A stretch of 64,000 bases of DNA from assembly GCF_022352215.1 (NCBI RefSeq), contig NZ_JAKRWF010000001.1, positions 1,426,001-1,490,000 of the forward strand, in the 5' to 3' direction. The notes below the pieces were generated by a model. That model was given only the letters and a program-made list of their open reading frames with translations. It was not told where the DNA came from and did not search any database. Below are positions 9,012-16,716 of this stretch, piece after piece. The stretch is from Flavihumibacter cheonanensis. Its GTDB lineage: Bacteria > Bacteroidota > Bacteroidia > Chitinophagales > Chitinophagaceae. The position numbers and the translations under genes are program-made. Each line of letters opens with the position of its first letter. Within the stretch, counting starts at the first letter, position 1.

Positions 9012-9533
9012 TTATTTTTTACAACAGTCGCCACCTTTGCTGCACTTTCCATCTTTACAGCAATTGCCTTCCTTGCAGCAATCGCTTCCTTTTTTACAAA
9101 CACCATCTTTGCAGCAGTCTTTGCAATGAGCTGCTTTTGCATGGTCTTTACTGCACTTACCGTCTTTACAGCAATCAGCAGTTGCTTCAGGTGCGCTAAC
9201 AGAAGCAGTTGCGTCTTTCCGGTCGTACTTGCAGCAACCATGTAAGTTATCATACACAGCCTGATCAGCAGTAAACTTTTCAGTGTCGTAGCCTGCATTG
9301 GCAATCGCCTGCTGAATTTTATCGGAAGAGGTTTTCTTAGCCTTATAGCTTACCTGCAATACTTTGGTTTCTTCATTCCAGTCGGCACTGGTTGCTCCGG
9401 CATTTGAAGCTGCGGTTTCGATGGTCTTTTTACACATGCCACAATTTCCCCAAACCTTAATAGATTCGGTTTTCTTCTGGCCAAAAGCGATCGTTGTTAC
9501 AAATAAAAAGGATACTAACGTGATGAGTTTCAT
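9012..9533 (-). CDS. HMA-domain protein with metallothionein-like cysteine tail
   Basis: A 173-aa exported protein (signal peptide ending AFGQ). Residues about 20-90 form an HMA domain with metal site NCGMC. After a linker with HGCCKYD, the last roughly 55 residues are a low-complexity Cys/Lys tail with repeated CCKDGKC, CCKDGVC and DCCK units; I count 14 cysteines there, mostly as CC and CxxxC. The tail would form a multi-metal thiolate store, so the protein couples a chaperone-type domain to a metallothionein-like one. It is flanked by HYC_CC_PP and HMA genes. Copper or zinc are the likely metals; this is inferred. Confidence 0.85.
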   Translation of the reverse strand: MKLITLVSFLFVTTIAFGQKKTESIKVWGNCGMCKKTIETAASNAGATSADWNEETKVLQVSYKAKKTSSDKIQQAIANAGYDTEKFTADQAVYDNLHGCCKYDRKDATASVSAPEATADCCKDGKCSKDHAKAAHCKDCCKDGVCKKGSDCCKEGNCCKDGKCSKGGDCCKK

Positions 9534-9540
9534 GATTGTT

Positions 9541-9616
9541 GAATTTGAGATTTAAATAATAGACAGTTGGGCAGACAGGAAGTCTGCATAGTATAAACCA
9601 TCCGTATCTCAAATTC
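9541..9616 (-). promoter_or_regulatory. Nested inverted repeats in the leader of the cysteine-rich HMA gene
   Basis: Outer arms GAATTTGAGAT (9541-9551) and ATCTCAAATTC (9606-9616) are perfect reverse complements 54 bases apart. Inside them lies a second stem, GCAGAC (9571-9576) with GTCTGC (9582-9587), around a 5-base loop. The outer arm overlaps the stop codon of the upstream HYC_CC_PP gene (9609-9611). As RNA this would fold into a two-stem leader just before the HMA/cysteine gene. Confidence 0.5.
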
Positions 9617-10019
9617 TGAAAATGCAATAAAGCGACTGAAAATCGGAATCTTCTCCTATTGGCGGCCCATGCGCCGGAGGTAATACAACTGCTTTCAGAT
9701 CCGTTTCGGGCTGCAGCCAGTCCTGCAAGGGGGCCGGGTTCAGTTCTGCTACCGGAGCCTCCAGTTGGTAATAGATTCCGGCGGCTTTCTGATCATCGTC
9801 AACTTTAACCAGCTTAACTTCGTCCTTACAGCAATGTGCATATTCCTCTGTTTTGGGCATGCCACATTTACCACAGGTTCCTTCCTTCTTTTCATGGGAA
9901 AAAACATGCAGGCTAGCATCCGCAATACGCCCCATGCAATGATGAATCTCCACCAATAACCCACTGGAGACAAGCAGATAAAGAAAAGCTAACGATATGG
10001 TTAACAGTTTTTTCAACAA
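9609..10019 (-). CDS. HYC_CC_PP family protein
   Basis: A 136-aa protein with an N-terminal hydrophobic segment and the three hallmark sites of this Bacteroidota family: EIHHCMG near residue 27, a CxxC (CGKCG) plus AHCCKDE in the middle, and PPAHGPP near the C-terminus. The His/Cys layout suggests metal binding at the envelope. No ATG is available upstream of the signal; translation must start at a TTG (10019 or 10016). A -7 box (TAGCTTTG, 10022-10029) lies almost on top of the start, so the message may be leaderless. It heads the metal/thiol gene group. Confidence 0.8.
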   Translation of the reverse strand: MLKKLLTISLAFLYLLVSSGLLVEIHHCMGRIADASLHVFSHEKKEGTCGKCGMPKTEEYAHCCKDEVKLVKVDDDQKAAGIYYQLEAPVAELNPAPLQDWLQPETDLKAVVLPPAHGPPIGEDSDFQSLYCIFRI

Positions 10020-10021
10020 GG

Positions 10022-10029
10022 CAAAGCTA
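10022..10029 (-). promoter_or_regulatory. Putative -7 promoter element TAGCTTTG
   Basis: On the minus strand this is an exact TAnnTTTG match ending 3 bases before the TTG start of the HYC_CC_PP gene. If used, transcription would start at or inside the start codon. No -33 box is clear, so the call is tentative. Confidence 0.4.
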
Positions 10030-10050
10030 CTCTCTTTTTTAAGATTTCAT

Positions 10051-10078
10051 AATCAGGCACTGTTAAAATCACCTGATT
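10051..10078. repeat. Short inverted repeat between porin and HYC_CC_PP genes
   Basis: AATCAGG (10051-10057) and CCTGATT (10072-10078) are exact reverse complements with a 14-base spacer, just past the stop of the putative porin gene. There is no adjacent T-run on the minus strand, so it may be a weak terminator or an operator for the downstream metal genes. Confidence 0.35.
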
Positions 10079-10082
10079 TTCG

Positions 10083-12098
10083 TCAGTTTACGAAACTCCA
10101 GTAAATGCCAACGCGGATCATCAGCCCCTGGTAGGGATAGTTGGGTGCTGCCAGGTTATTGTTGTAAAACCCGAAAACACCATCCCTTGATACGGCCGTA
10201 TTCAGATTTTCTGCCCTTACATAGGCCGCGAAACTTCTGATCCGGAAATGCACATAAGCTGCGATATCCGGGAAATTCAACCGGAGAGTAGCAGTATCCT
10301 GGAAATAAAACCGGGTTAAAAGGGGAGAATAAAAATCAGCTTTGTAGGCAGTATGATACTTACCCTCTATTCCCGCTGCCAATCGAAGGTTTTTAAAACC
10401 CAGTGTGCCTTCATAACCAAACCGATGGTGGGTAAACAATAGAGGCATATTCACTGGTCCATCTCCTGCTCTTTGTTGCAATTGTACTCGGGCCATCCAG
10501 TTCCAGCGACGCCCCACTTTAAAATTCTTCTCCGCGCTAACTTCCAGCACATTGAAGAGTGCCGATGCCTGAGCGGGTTTATAAAAATCGGTGAAATAGG
10601 AGAAATTACTCACCAGGTAATAACTGGCTGATAAGTTCCAGCGTTTTAACGGATTATCCAATGAACCGTATATCCGGGTAATATTTTCTTTATTGAGGGA
10701 TAAAAGCCCAATCAGGCTGAAGCTGCTGCCGGGTTCGAAAATATAGGAAGGCGTCCGGTTCACATTCTGAAAGCCTGCCTGGATATATCCCAACTGTTTA
10801 CTGATGTATCTTTTGATACTTGCATTCAGATCAAAATCGGCGTTGTTATAACCAGCCAGATAAAATTTACCATTGGCTTCAAGGTCCCATTTCTGGTTCC
10901 GTGTTTTATTCCGGTATTCGCCATGAATAAATAAATTATAAAAGGTTCGTTTCCCATCAGTAAAAATTCCCGTCATATTTTGAAGGGATATGCCAGCTTT
11001 CAAAAACTGGCGGGCATTTTTTTCATCCGGAAAACTGTACAACGAAAAATCATTGATCACATCATTCCAGGACTCTTCTATTGTAAAGTCATTGGCTGGC
11101 CGCAACAGGAAATCATAGTTTTTGATATAAAAACTATCCTGGGGTTGCCGGTCAAAATACCGGTACCGATGCCGGTTGTATTGCAGGTTGTATTCAATCC
11201 GGAGCTTTGGATAAAACAGGGGTATTACAGATGAGTCAGTAACGATGCTGTCTTTCCTTCCAAGGTCATACTGTTGCCTCAACAAATAAGTGGTAGTTCG
11301 TTGCCGGCTTCCCGTATTCAGCGCACTGTTTAAGACATTTCGGCGATAAGGAACATAATCGCCTAATTGTACAGGTATCGCACTGCGTTCCTGGTAACTT
11401 ACCAGGTCACCCATGTAGTCGTAATCATCCTGCAGACCGCCGTTTTCATTGGCCTGCATAGAATTGGAGAGTGCTATCAAATAGAGATGATATCGTTTAT
11501 TAGGAGATGTATAATCCGAGTTGAAAAGATAACGGCTATGGTTAGTCGATTGATTTTTGAACATTCCCAAACTGTTAACCAGGTTGTACTGAAATGCGAA
11601 ATTCCAGTTGGGTTTAATATTCTGGGTATGCATTACATTGATGATCTGTTCAGCATTACTTCCCAGCAGATAACCCAGTTCAGAATAAGGCCGGGTCGTC
11701 TGAAAAAATCGCACCTGATCCAGTCGCAGTTTATATGGATCAAATGCATGAAAACCGGGATCCCAGCCACTTTTCAGAATAGGATTAAATCCCAGTGGCC
11801 TGGCTGCCAGTCCGAGATTACCCAGGTACACATGATTGGCTGGAACCGGGAATCTTTTATAAAAATCAACAATGGAAGAATCAAGCCGTTGGACGGTTGA
11901 GGTATCGAGATAGCGAAACCAAATGGTGATGGAATCTTCATTACTATCCCGTCTTTTTAAGCTATCCTGCGTGGTTGACCCTCCCCGCATACCCCCGCCT
12001 CCCATACCCGGCAACCGCCGCATGGGATTTTGCGCATAGGCATCCACGATACCCAGCAAACAAAAAAAGAGCATGCTATAAACTAAACGTAAACGCAT
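10083..12098 (-). CDS. Putative porin (Bacteroidota PF14121-type)
   Basis: A 671-aa outer-membrane barrel. The signal peptide ends DAYAQ; a Gly/Met/Arg-rich linker (GMGGGGMRG) follows, then a long beta-strand-rich region ending in IYWSFVN. The opening after the linker (SITIWFRYLDTSTVQRLDSS) and the LGNLGLAARPLGF motif fit the Bacteroidota putative porin family, widespread large barrels of unknown substrate. The start codon overlaps the stop of the purine nucleoside phosphorylase gene by one base (TGATG), so translation is coupled. That pairing recurs in Bacteroidota; a role in nucleoside passage is only a guess. Confidence 0.8.
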   Translation of the reverse strand: MRLRLVYSMLFFCLLGIVDAYAQNPMRRLPGMGGGGMRGGSTTQDSLKRRDSNEDSITIWFRYLDTSTVQRLDSSIVDFYKRFPVPANHVYLGNLGLAARPLGFNPILKSGWDPGFHAFDPYKLRLDQVRFFQTTRPYSELGYLLGSNAEQIINVMHTQNIKPNWNFAFQYNLVNSLGMFKNQSTNHSRYLFNSDYTSPNKRYHLYLIALSNSMQANENGGLQDDYDYMGDLVSYQERSAIPVQLGDYVPYRRNVLNSALNTGSRQRTTTYLLRQQYDLGRKDSIVTDSSVIPLFYPKLRIEYNLQYNRHRYRYFDRQPQDSFYIKNYDFLLRPANDFTIEESWNDVINDFSLYSFPDEKNARQFLKAGISLQNMTGIFTDGKRTFYNLFIHGEYRNKTRNQKWDLEANGKFYLAGYNNADFDLNASIKRYISKQLGYIQAGFQNVNRTPSYIFEPGSSFSLIGLLSLNKENITRIYGSLDNPLKRWNLSASYYLVSNFSYFTDFYKPAQASALFNVLEVSAEKNFKVGRRWNWMARVQLQQRAGDGPVNMPLLFTHHRFGYEGTLGFKNLRLAAGIEGKYHTAYKADFYSPLLTRFYFQDTATLRLNFPDIAAYVHFRIRSFAAYVRAENLNTAVSRDGVFGFYNNNLAAPNYPYQGLMIRVGIYWSFVN

Positions 12099-12919
12099 CA
12101 GATCACTTGAACCAGTTCCTTAAAGATGGCGGTCAGTTTGGGCTCAGCTGCCGCAGCGGCTTCTAGCACTTCCTGATGCGTAATAATATTTTCTTCCTCC
12201 CGGATTCCCAGGTCCGTAATTACACTGATGGCGAATACCTGCATATCCATATGGCGGGCAACAATCACTTCCTGTACGGTACTCATGCCAACCGCATCCG
12301 CCCCAATCAGGTGCAGCATTTTGTATTCTGCCCGGGTTTCGAATGTAGGACCGGTAACCCCTACGTATACACCCTGGTGTACCAGTATACCTAAACGTGC
12401 CGCAATTTCCTGCGCTTTTACAATCACCTGTTTGTTGTAGGGTTCACTCATATCAGGAAATCGTGGCCCCAATTCCGCTTCGTTTTTCCCGATGAGGGGA
12501 TTAACAGCAAATAAACTGATCTGATCGCGGATGATCATGAGATCGCCCACATTAAATGCCGGATTCATTCCTCCCGCAGCATTACTCAGTAGTAAGGTGT
12601 GTACTCCCAGCAGTTTCATTACGCGGATCGGATAGGCCACCTCACTGGCAGTATACCCTTCATAGTAATGAAACCGGCCCGACATGGCCAGTACTTTTGT
12701 ATTTCCAAGCTGACCAAAAATCAATTTGCCGCTATGCCCTTCTACCGTTGAAACCGGGAAATGTGGCAGTTCCTGGTATGAAATTTCTTTCTCCACTTTT
12801 AGTTCTGCCACCAGGTTACCCAGGCCGCTACCCAACACAATACCAACTTCCGGCCGAACGGAGCATTGCCCCTGTATATATGCGACTGTCTCTTTTAACT
12901 GGTCCATCAATGCTGACAT
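12098..12919 (-). CDS. punA: Purine-nucleoside phosphorylase
   Basis: A 273-aa trimeric-type PNP at normal length. Diagnostic motifs are GIVLGSGLGN (phosphate site), GRFHYYEGY, LLSNAAGGMNP, the purine-site GVTGPTFETRAEYK, and GADAVGMSTVQEVIVARH. It cleaves purine nucleosides with phosphate to base and ribose-1-phosphate in the cytoplasm for salvage. A -7 box at 12960-12967 lies about 40 bases upstream of the ATG. It is translationally coupled to the downstream porin gene. Confidence 0.93.
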   Translation of the reverse strand: MSALMDQLKETVAYIQGQCSVRPEVGIVLGSGLGNLVAELKVEKEISYQELPHFPVSTVEGHSGKLIFGQLGNTKVLAMSGRFHYYEGYTASEVAYPIRVMKLLGVHTLLLSNAAGGMNPAFNVGDLMIIRDQISLFAVNPLIGKNEAELGPRFPDMSEPYNKQVIVKAQEIAARLGILVHQGVYVGVTGPTFETRAEYKMLHLIGADAVGMSTVQEVIVARHMDMQVFAISVITDLGIREEENIITHQEVLEAAAAAEPKLTAIFKELVQVI

Positions 12920-12959
12920 ATCGAATTTTTCCGCAGTTTTTTGCTGTACCTACGGGGCG

Positions 12960-12967
12960 CAAATATA
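12960..12967 (-). promoter_or_regulatory. Putative -7 promoter element TATATTTG for punA
   Basis: Exact minus-strand match to TAnnTTTG, leaving a leader of roughly 30 bases before the punA ATG (12919). No gene lies between this site and lon, which diverges at 13145. No obvious -33 element was found. Confidence 0.55.
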
Positions 12968-13118
12968 AGGATTGCAGTCCCGTAGCCGGCGCCTCTCCCC
13001 TAACTATATGTCATTTTTAAGAGTCCCGTCCGCCAATTTGTGTAGAAATCCTGGCATGGCACCATAGTTGACCTATCGAATAATCCGCAACTGCCCTATG
13101 TAAAACAGGCAGTATGTG

Positions 13119-13126
13119 TTATTTTG
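13119..13126 (+). promoter_or_regulatory. TTATTTTG octamer upstream of lon
   Basis: A 7-of-8 match to the Bacteroidota -7 box, ending 18 bases before the lon ATG. The same octamer occurs upstream of several other genes in this window (34996, 54202, both sides of the AraC/pirin gap), which supports a promoter role. Confidence 0.4.
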
Positions 13127-13144
13127 TCACAACAACAGACGAAT

Positions 13145-15547
13145 ATGAACGAACGGAACTTTTTCTTTAGGCCGGAAGACGAAATGGACTTTATCCCCAT
13201 AATTCCCCTGAACGAGCATGAAAGCGATGATGGATCCACACTGGAAATTACAGGGGACTTGCCTATTCTTCCCCTGCGTAATACGGTACTCTTTCCTGGT
13301 GTGGTACTACCAATTACGGTGGGTCGCGATAAAAGTATCAAAGCTGTAAACGATGCCTATAAGGCAGATAAACTGGTAGGGGTGCTGGCTCAGAAGGACA
13401 GCAATGTGGAGGATCCCAAACAAAACGACCTGGAAGCAATCGGAACGGTGGCTAAAATTGTGAAACTGATCAAAATGCCAGATGGTGGCACCACGGTCAT
13501 TATCCAGGGTAAACGTCGGTTCAAACTGGAAAGTTTCACTACCGAAGAACCCTATTTCAGAGCCAAAGTAACACTCCTGGAGGAAGGTGAAGCCCCGGCA
13601 GACGATCAGTTTGCGGCGTATGTGGCTAATATAAAGGACCTTGCTACGCAGATTATCCAGCTTTCTCCGAATATTCCATCAGAGGCGGCCATCATTCTGA
13701 AAAATATTGAGAACCCTGCATTCCTGATCCATTTTGTATCCAGCAACCTGAATACCGAATTACATGAGAAACAAAAAATCCTGCAGTCCAACGATATCGG
13801 GGAAAGAGCGGATATTCTTATGCAACTCCTGCAGCGGGAATTACAGTTCGCTGAGCTGAAGAATAAACTTACCAATAAAACCAAAACAGAGCTTGACAAG
13901 CAGCAGCGGGAATATTTTCTGCAGCAACAAATGAAGAGCATCAAGGAAGAATTGGGTGGCGACAGCAACGAGCTGGAGATAAAAGAAATGCGGAAAAAGG
14001 CGGAACAGAAAAAATGGCCAAAAGCCGCCGCAGAAATGTTCCAGAAAGGGATTGAGAAACTGGAACGTATGCACCCCTCCACTCCGGATTATTCCATCGT
14101 ATACAACCACCTCGACCTGATGCTGGATCTTCCCTGGGAAGAATATACGGAGGATGCTTACGACCTGCAACATGCGAAAAAAGTGCTCGATCATGATCAT
14201 TATGGTATGGACAAGATCAAGGAACGAATTATTGAGTACATCGCAGTGCTGAAACTGAAGGGTGATATGAAAAGTCCGATACTCTGTTTCGTTGGCCCAC
14301 CGGGAATTGGTAAAACATCGCTTGGCAGAAGTATTGCCAGCGCCATCGGACGGAAATATGTTCGCCTGGCCCTGGGTGGTTTACATGATGAGAGTGAAAT
14401 AAGGGGACACCGAAAAACCTATATCGGCGCAATGCCTGGTCGAATTCTGCAATCTGTTCGAAAAGTAAAATCCTCCAACCCGGTAATGATCCTGGATGAG
14501 ATCGATAAAGTGGGAGCCGATCACCGGGGAGACCCCTCTTCTGCCCTGCTGGAAGTGCTGGATCCGGAGCAAAACCATACGTTCTACGATAATTACCTGG
14601 AGCTGGAGTACGACTTAAGTAAAGTACTCTTTATAGCTACTGCTAACAATATAAACAACATCCAGCCAGCGCTCAGAGACCGCCTGGAAATTATTGACCT
14701 GAGCGGATATGCGGTAGAAGAAAAAGTGGAGATTGCCAAAAGACATCTAATCCCCAAGCAGAAAGAAGCGCATGGACTGGGTAAAGTATCCATTCGCATC
14801 AGTGATAAGGTACTGGAAAAAGTGGTAGAAGATTATACCAGGGAAAGTGGTGTGCGTGAGCTGGATCGCCAGCTGGCTGCCATTATGCGGAATGTGGCAA
14901 AAGAAGTGGCCATGCATGGAAAAGCGAAACCAACCCTTACCGTGGCAGATATCACAGAAATTTTGGGTAAACCCCGCTACAGTAATGAAATATACAAAAC
15001 GGCTAACATGCCGGGAGTAGCTGTTGGACTCGCATGGACCTATGTTGGAGGTGACATTCTATTTATAGAAACAACCCTGAGTGATGGAAAGGGAGAACTG
15101 AGGTTGACAGGAAACCTTGGAAATGTTATGAAAGAAAGTGCTTCAACGGCCCTTACTTATCTGCAGGCCAATGCTAAAAAACTGGGTATTGATCCTGAAT
15201 TGTTTCAAAAAAGAAATATTCATATTCACGTTCCTGAAGGTGCCGTACCGAAAGATGGTCCAAGTGCCGGCGTTACCATGTTAACGGCCTTAACCTCCGC
15301 CTTTACCGGAAGGAAAGTAAAACCTTACCTGGCGATGACAGGTGAGATTACCTTACGGGGACAGGTATTACCCGTTGGTGGAATCAAAGAAAAAGTACTG
15401 GCGGCAAAAAGGGCCGGATTAAAAGACATTATTCTTTGCTGGCAAAATGAAAAAGATGTGGAAGAAATCGACCCCAATTTTATCAAAGGATTAAACTTCC
15501 ATTATGTAAAACAAATGCAACAGGTTTTAGACCTGGCTTTACAATAA
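13145..15547 (+). CDS. lon: ATP-dependent Lon protease
   Basis: An 800-aa LonA with the full domain order: N-terminal substrate-binding LON domain (opens LPILPLRNTVLFPG), coiled-coil linker, AAA+ module with Walker A GPPGIGKTS starting near residue 384 and Walker B MILDEIDK, and C-terminal protease domain with catalytic Ser in PKDGPSAG (about 707) and Lys in GGIKEK (about 750). It degrades misfolded and regulatory proteins in the cytoplasm. The frame continues to a TTG at 13124, but that overlaps the promoter octamer, so the ATG at 13145 is preferred. A terminator follows at 15625. It is transcribed alone. Confidence 0.96.
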   Translation: MNERNFFFRPEDEMDFIPIIPLNEHESDDGSTLEITGDLPILPLRNTVLFPGVVLPITVGRDKSIKAVNDAYKADKLVGVLAQKDSNVEDPKQNDLEAIGTVAKIVKLIKMPDGGTTVIIQGKRRFKLESFTTEEPYFRAKVTLLEEGEAPADDQFAAYVANIKDLATQIIQLSPNIPSEAAIILKNIENPAFLIHFVSSNLNTELHEKQKILQSNDIGERADILMQLLQRELQFAELKNKLTNKTKTELDKQQREYFLQQQMKSIKEELGGDSNELEIKEMRKKAEQKKWPKAAAEMFQKGIEKLERMHPSTPDYSIVYNHLDLMLDLPWEEYTEDAYDLQHAKKVLDHDHYGMDKIKERIIEYIAVLKLKGDMKSPILCFVGPPGIGKTSLGRSIASAIGRKYVRLALGGLHDESEIRGHRKTYIGAMPGRILQSVRKVKSSNPVMILDEIDKVGADHRGDPSSALLEVLDPEQNHTFYDNYLELEYDLSKVLFIATANNINNIQPALRDRLEIIDLSGYAVEEKVEIAKRHLIPKQKEAHGLGKVSIRISDKVLEKVVEDYTRESGVRELDRQLAAIMRNVAKEVAMHGKAKPTLTVADITEILGKPRYSNEIYKTANMPGVAVGLAWTYVGGDILFIETTLSDGKGELRLTGNLGNVMKESASTALTYLQANAKKLGIDPELFQKRNIHIHVPEGAVPKDGPSAGVTMLTALTSAFTGRKVKPYLAMTGEITLRGQVLPVGGIKEKVLAAKRAGLKDIILCWQNEKDVEEIDPNFIKGLNFHYVKQMQQVLDLALQ

Positions 15548-15624
15548 TTTTAATAAACAATCCAACGAGTTCATTGTAATTAATACGATTGAAATTTTTC
15601 ATGTTGGTTGTTTTAGGGTTAATG

Positions 15625-15650
15625 ATCCCCCATGTCAATGGGGGATTTTC
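15625..15650 (+). terminator. Rho-independent terminator after lon
   Basis: The stem ATCCCCCAT (15625-15633) with ATGGGGGAT (15638-15646), loop GTCA, is followed by TTTCTTTATTTT. This is a textbook intrinsic terminator about 80 bases after the lon stop codon. Confidence 0.88.
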
Positions 15651-15681
15651 TTTATTTTACCTGCTCAACCCGGCTAGCTGA

Positions 15682-16680
15682 ATGCAATTGCTGAAATCTC
15701 TTATCATTTTCTTATCTGCCACTTGTTTATTTGGGGTCTGTTTTACAGTACAGGCACAAACTGCCGGAGGTCAATCCATCTTTAGTTTTCTTCGTTTGCC
15801 AACCGGAGCGCAGCAAAGTTCTGTTGGTGGAGAAACTACCAGCCTGATTAGTCGCGACCTGGGCATTATAAACCAAAACCCTGCACTCCTTCGTCCCACG
15901 CACCACAGCCAGTTTTCGCTCAGTTTTACTCCAATGCCGGCAGGCATCAAACAATACTATTTATCGGCAGCTGTTTACAAGGAAAAAATTGCCACGAGTT
16001 TAGCCGCACAGGTGCAATACATAGGGTATGGATCCATTCCGCAAACCGATCCTTCTGGCAACGAGTTGGGTAATTTTAATCCCCGCGATTACCAGGTACA
16101 ATTGACGGCCTCCAGGCGCTATCTCGACAAATGGTATTACGGAGGTTCGTTACAGTTTATTCAGTCGAATTATGGCGCTTACCGGTCAAGCGGCATGGCA
16201 ATTACAATGGGCATGAATTATTACGATAGTGCGCGCCAATTCCAGGCAGGATTGGTTATGAAACACATGGGCGTGCAATTGAGTAGTTTTGTACCCGGCC
16301 AAACGGAAAACCTTCCTTTTGAACTGCAGGCAGGTATTACCAAACGGCTGGCGAAGGCACCTCTTCAATTTTCAGTTACCCTGCGTGATTTACACCGGTT
16401 GATACTTTATAAACCAGATAGTACCATATCAACTGCCGACCAAATTTTTCAGCATGTAGTATTGGGTGCTCAGGCATTTATCGGGGATAAAATTGAATTG
16501 GGAATCGGTTATAACCATTTGCGCCGAAGAGAATTATCGATAGCCAATACCAGCAATGGATTTACCGGCTTCTCCTTTGGAGCAGGCCTCCTTCTCAACC
16601 GTTTCCAATTTCGTTATGCCCGGTCGTTTTATACGAATGTAAAGGGATACCATCAGGTAAGTTTGAATTATGAGTTATGA
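15682..16680 (+). CDS. porQ: Type IX secretion system protein PorQ
   Basis: A 332-aa outer-membrane barrel of the PorV/PorQ (FadL-like) family. The signal peptide ends VQAQ, followed by the PorQ-type opening GGQSIFSFLRLPTGAQQSSVGG and INQNPALL, then amphipathic strands to SLNYEL. PorQ is an accessory outer-membrane component of the type IX secretion system, part of the attachment complex in Bacteroidota. No other T9SS genes or recognisable sorting-domain cargo are in the window. The last codons and the stop are themselves built from 7-bp DNA repeats that continue into the gap (16668-16709). Confidence 0.82.
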   Translation: MQLLKSLIIFLSATCLFGVCFTVQAQTAGGQSIFSFLRLPTGAQQSSVGGETTSLISRDLGIINQNPALLRPTHHSQFSLSFTPMPAGIKQYYLSAAVYKEKIATSLAAQVQYIGYGSIPQTDPSGNELGNFNPRDYQVQLTASRRYLDKWYYGGSLQFIQSNYGAYRSSGMAITMGMNYYDSARQFQAGLVMKHMGVQLSSFVPGQTENLPFELQAGITKRLAKAPLQFSVTLRDLHRLILYKPDSTISTADQIFQHVVLGAQAFIGDKIELGIGYNHLRRRELSIANTSNGFTGFSFGAGLLLNRFQFRYARSFYTNVKGYHQVSLNYEL

Positions 16681-16709
16681 CGTGAGATGTGAGACGTGAG
16701 AAGTGAGAC
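16668..16709 (+). repeat. Six tandem heptanucleotide repeats spanning the porQ stop codon
   Basis: Consecutive 7-base units TTATGAG, TTATGAC, GTGAGAT, GTGAGAC, GTGAGAA and GTGAGAC (consensus KTRWGAN) run without interruption; the first two encode the porQ C-terminus and stop. The last unit and the following bases also form an 8-bp stem (AAGTGAGA with TCTCACTT) between the two convergent genes. A related heptad array lies at 57988-58036. Confidence 0.75.
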
Positions 16710-16716
16710 ATCTCAC

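Noticed and set aside
8864-9304. 146-codon frame overlapping the two HMA genes, Ala/Lys-rich
   Set aside because: It is the shifted reading of the cysteine/lysine repeat tail; the HMA frame has a signal peptide and metal motifs.
11367-11900. 177-codon plus-strand frame inside the putative porin
   Set aside because: Antisense to a continuous barrel gene and lacks any recognisable feature.
13606-14082. 158-codon minus-strand frame inside lon, rich in Ser and Cys
   Set aside because: Its composition is the mirror of the charged coiled-coil codons of lon; it is a shadow frame.
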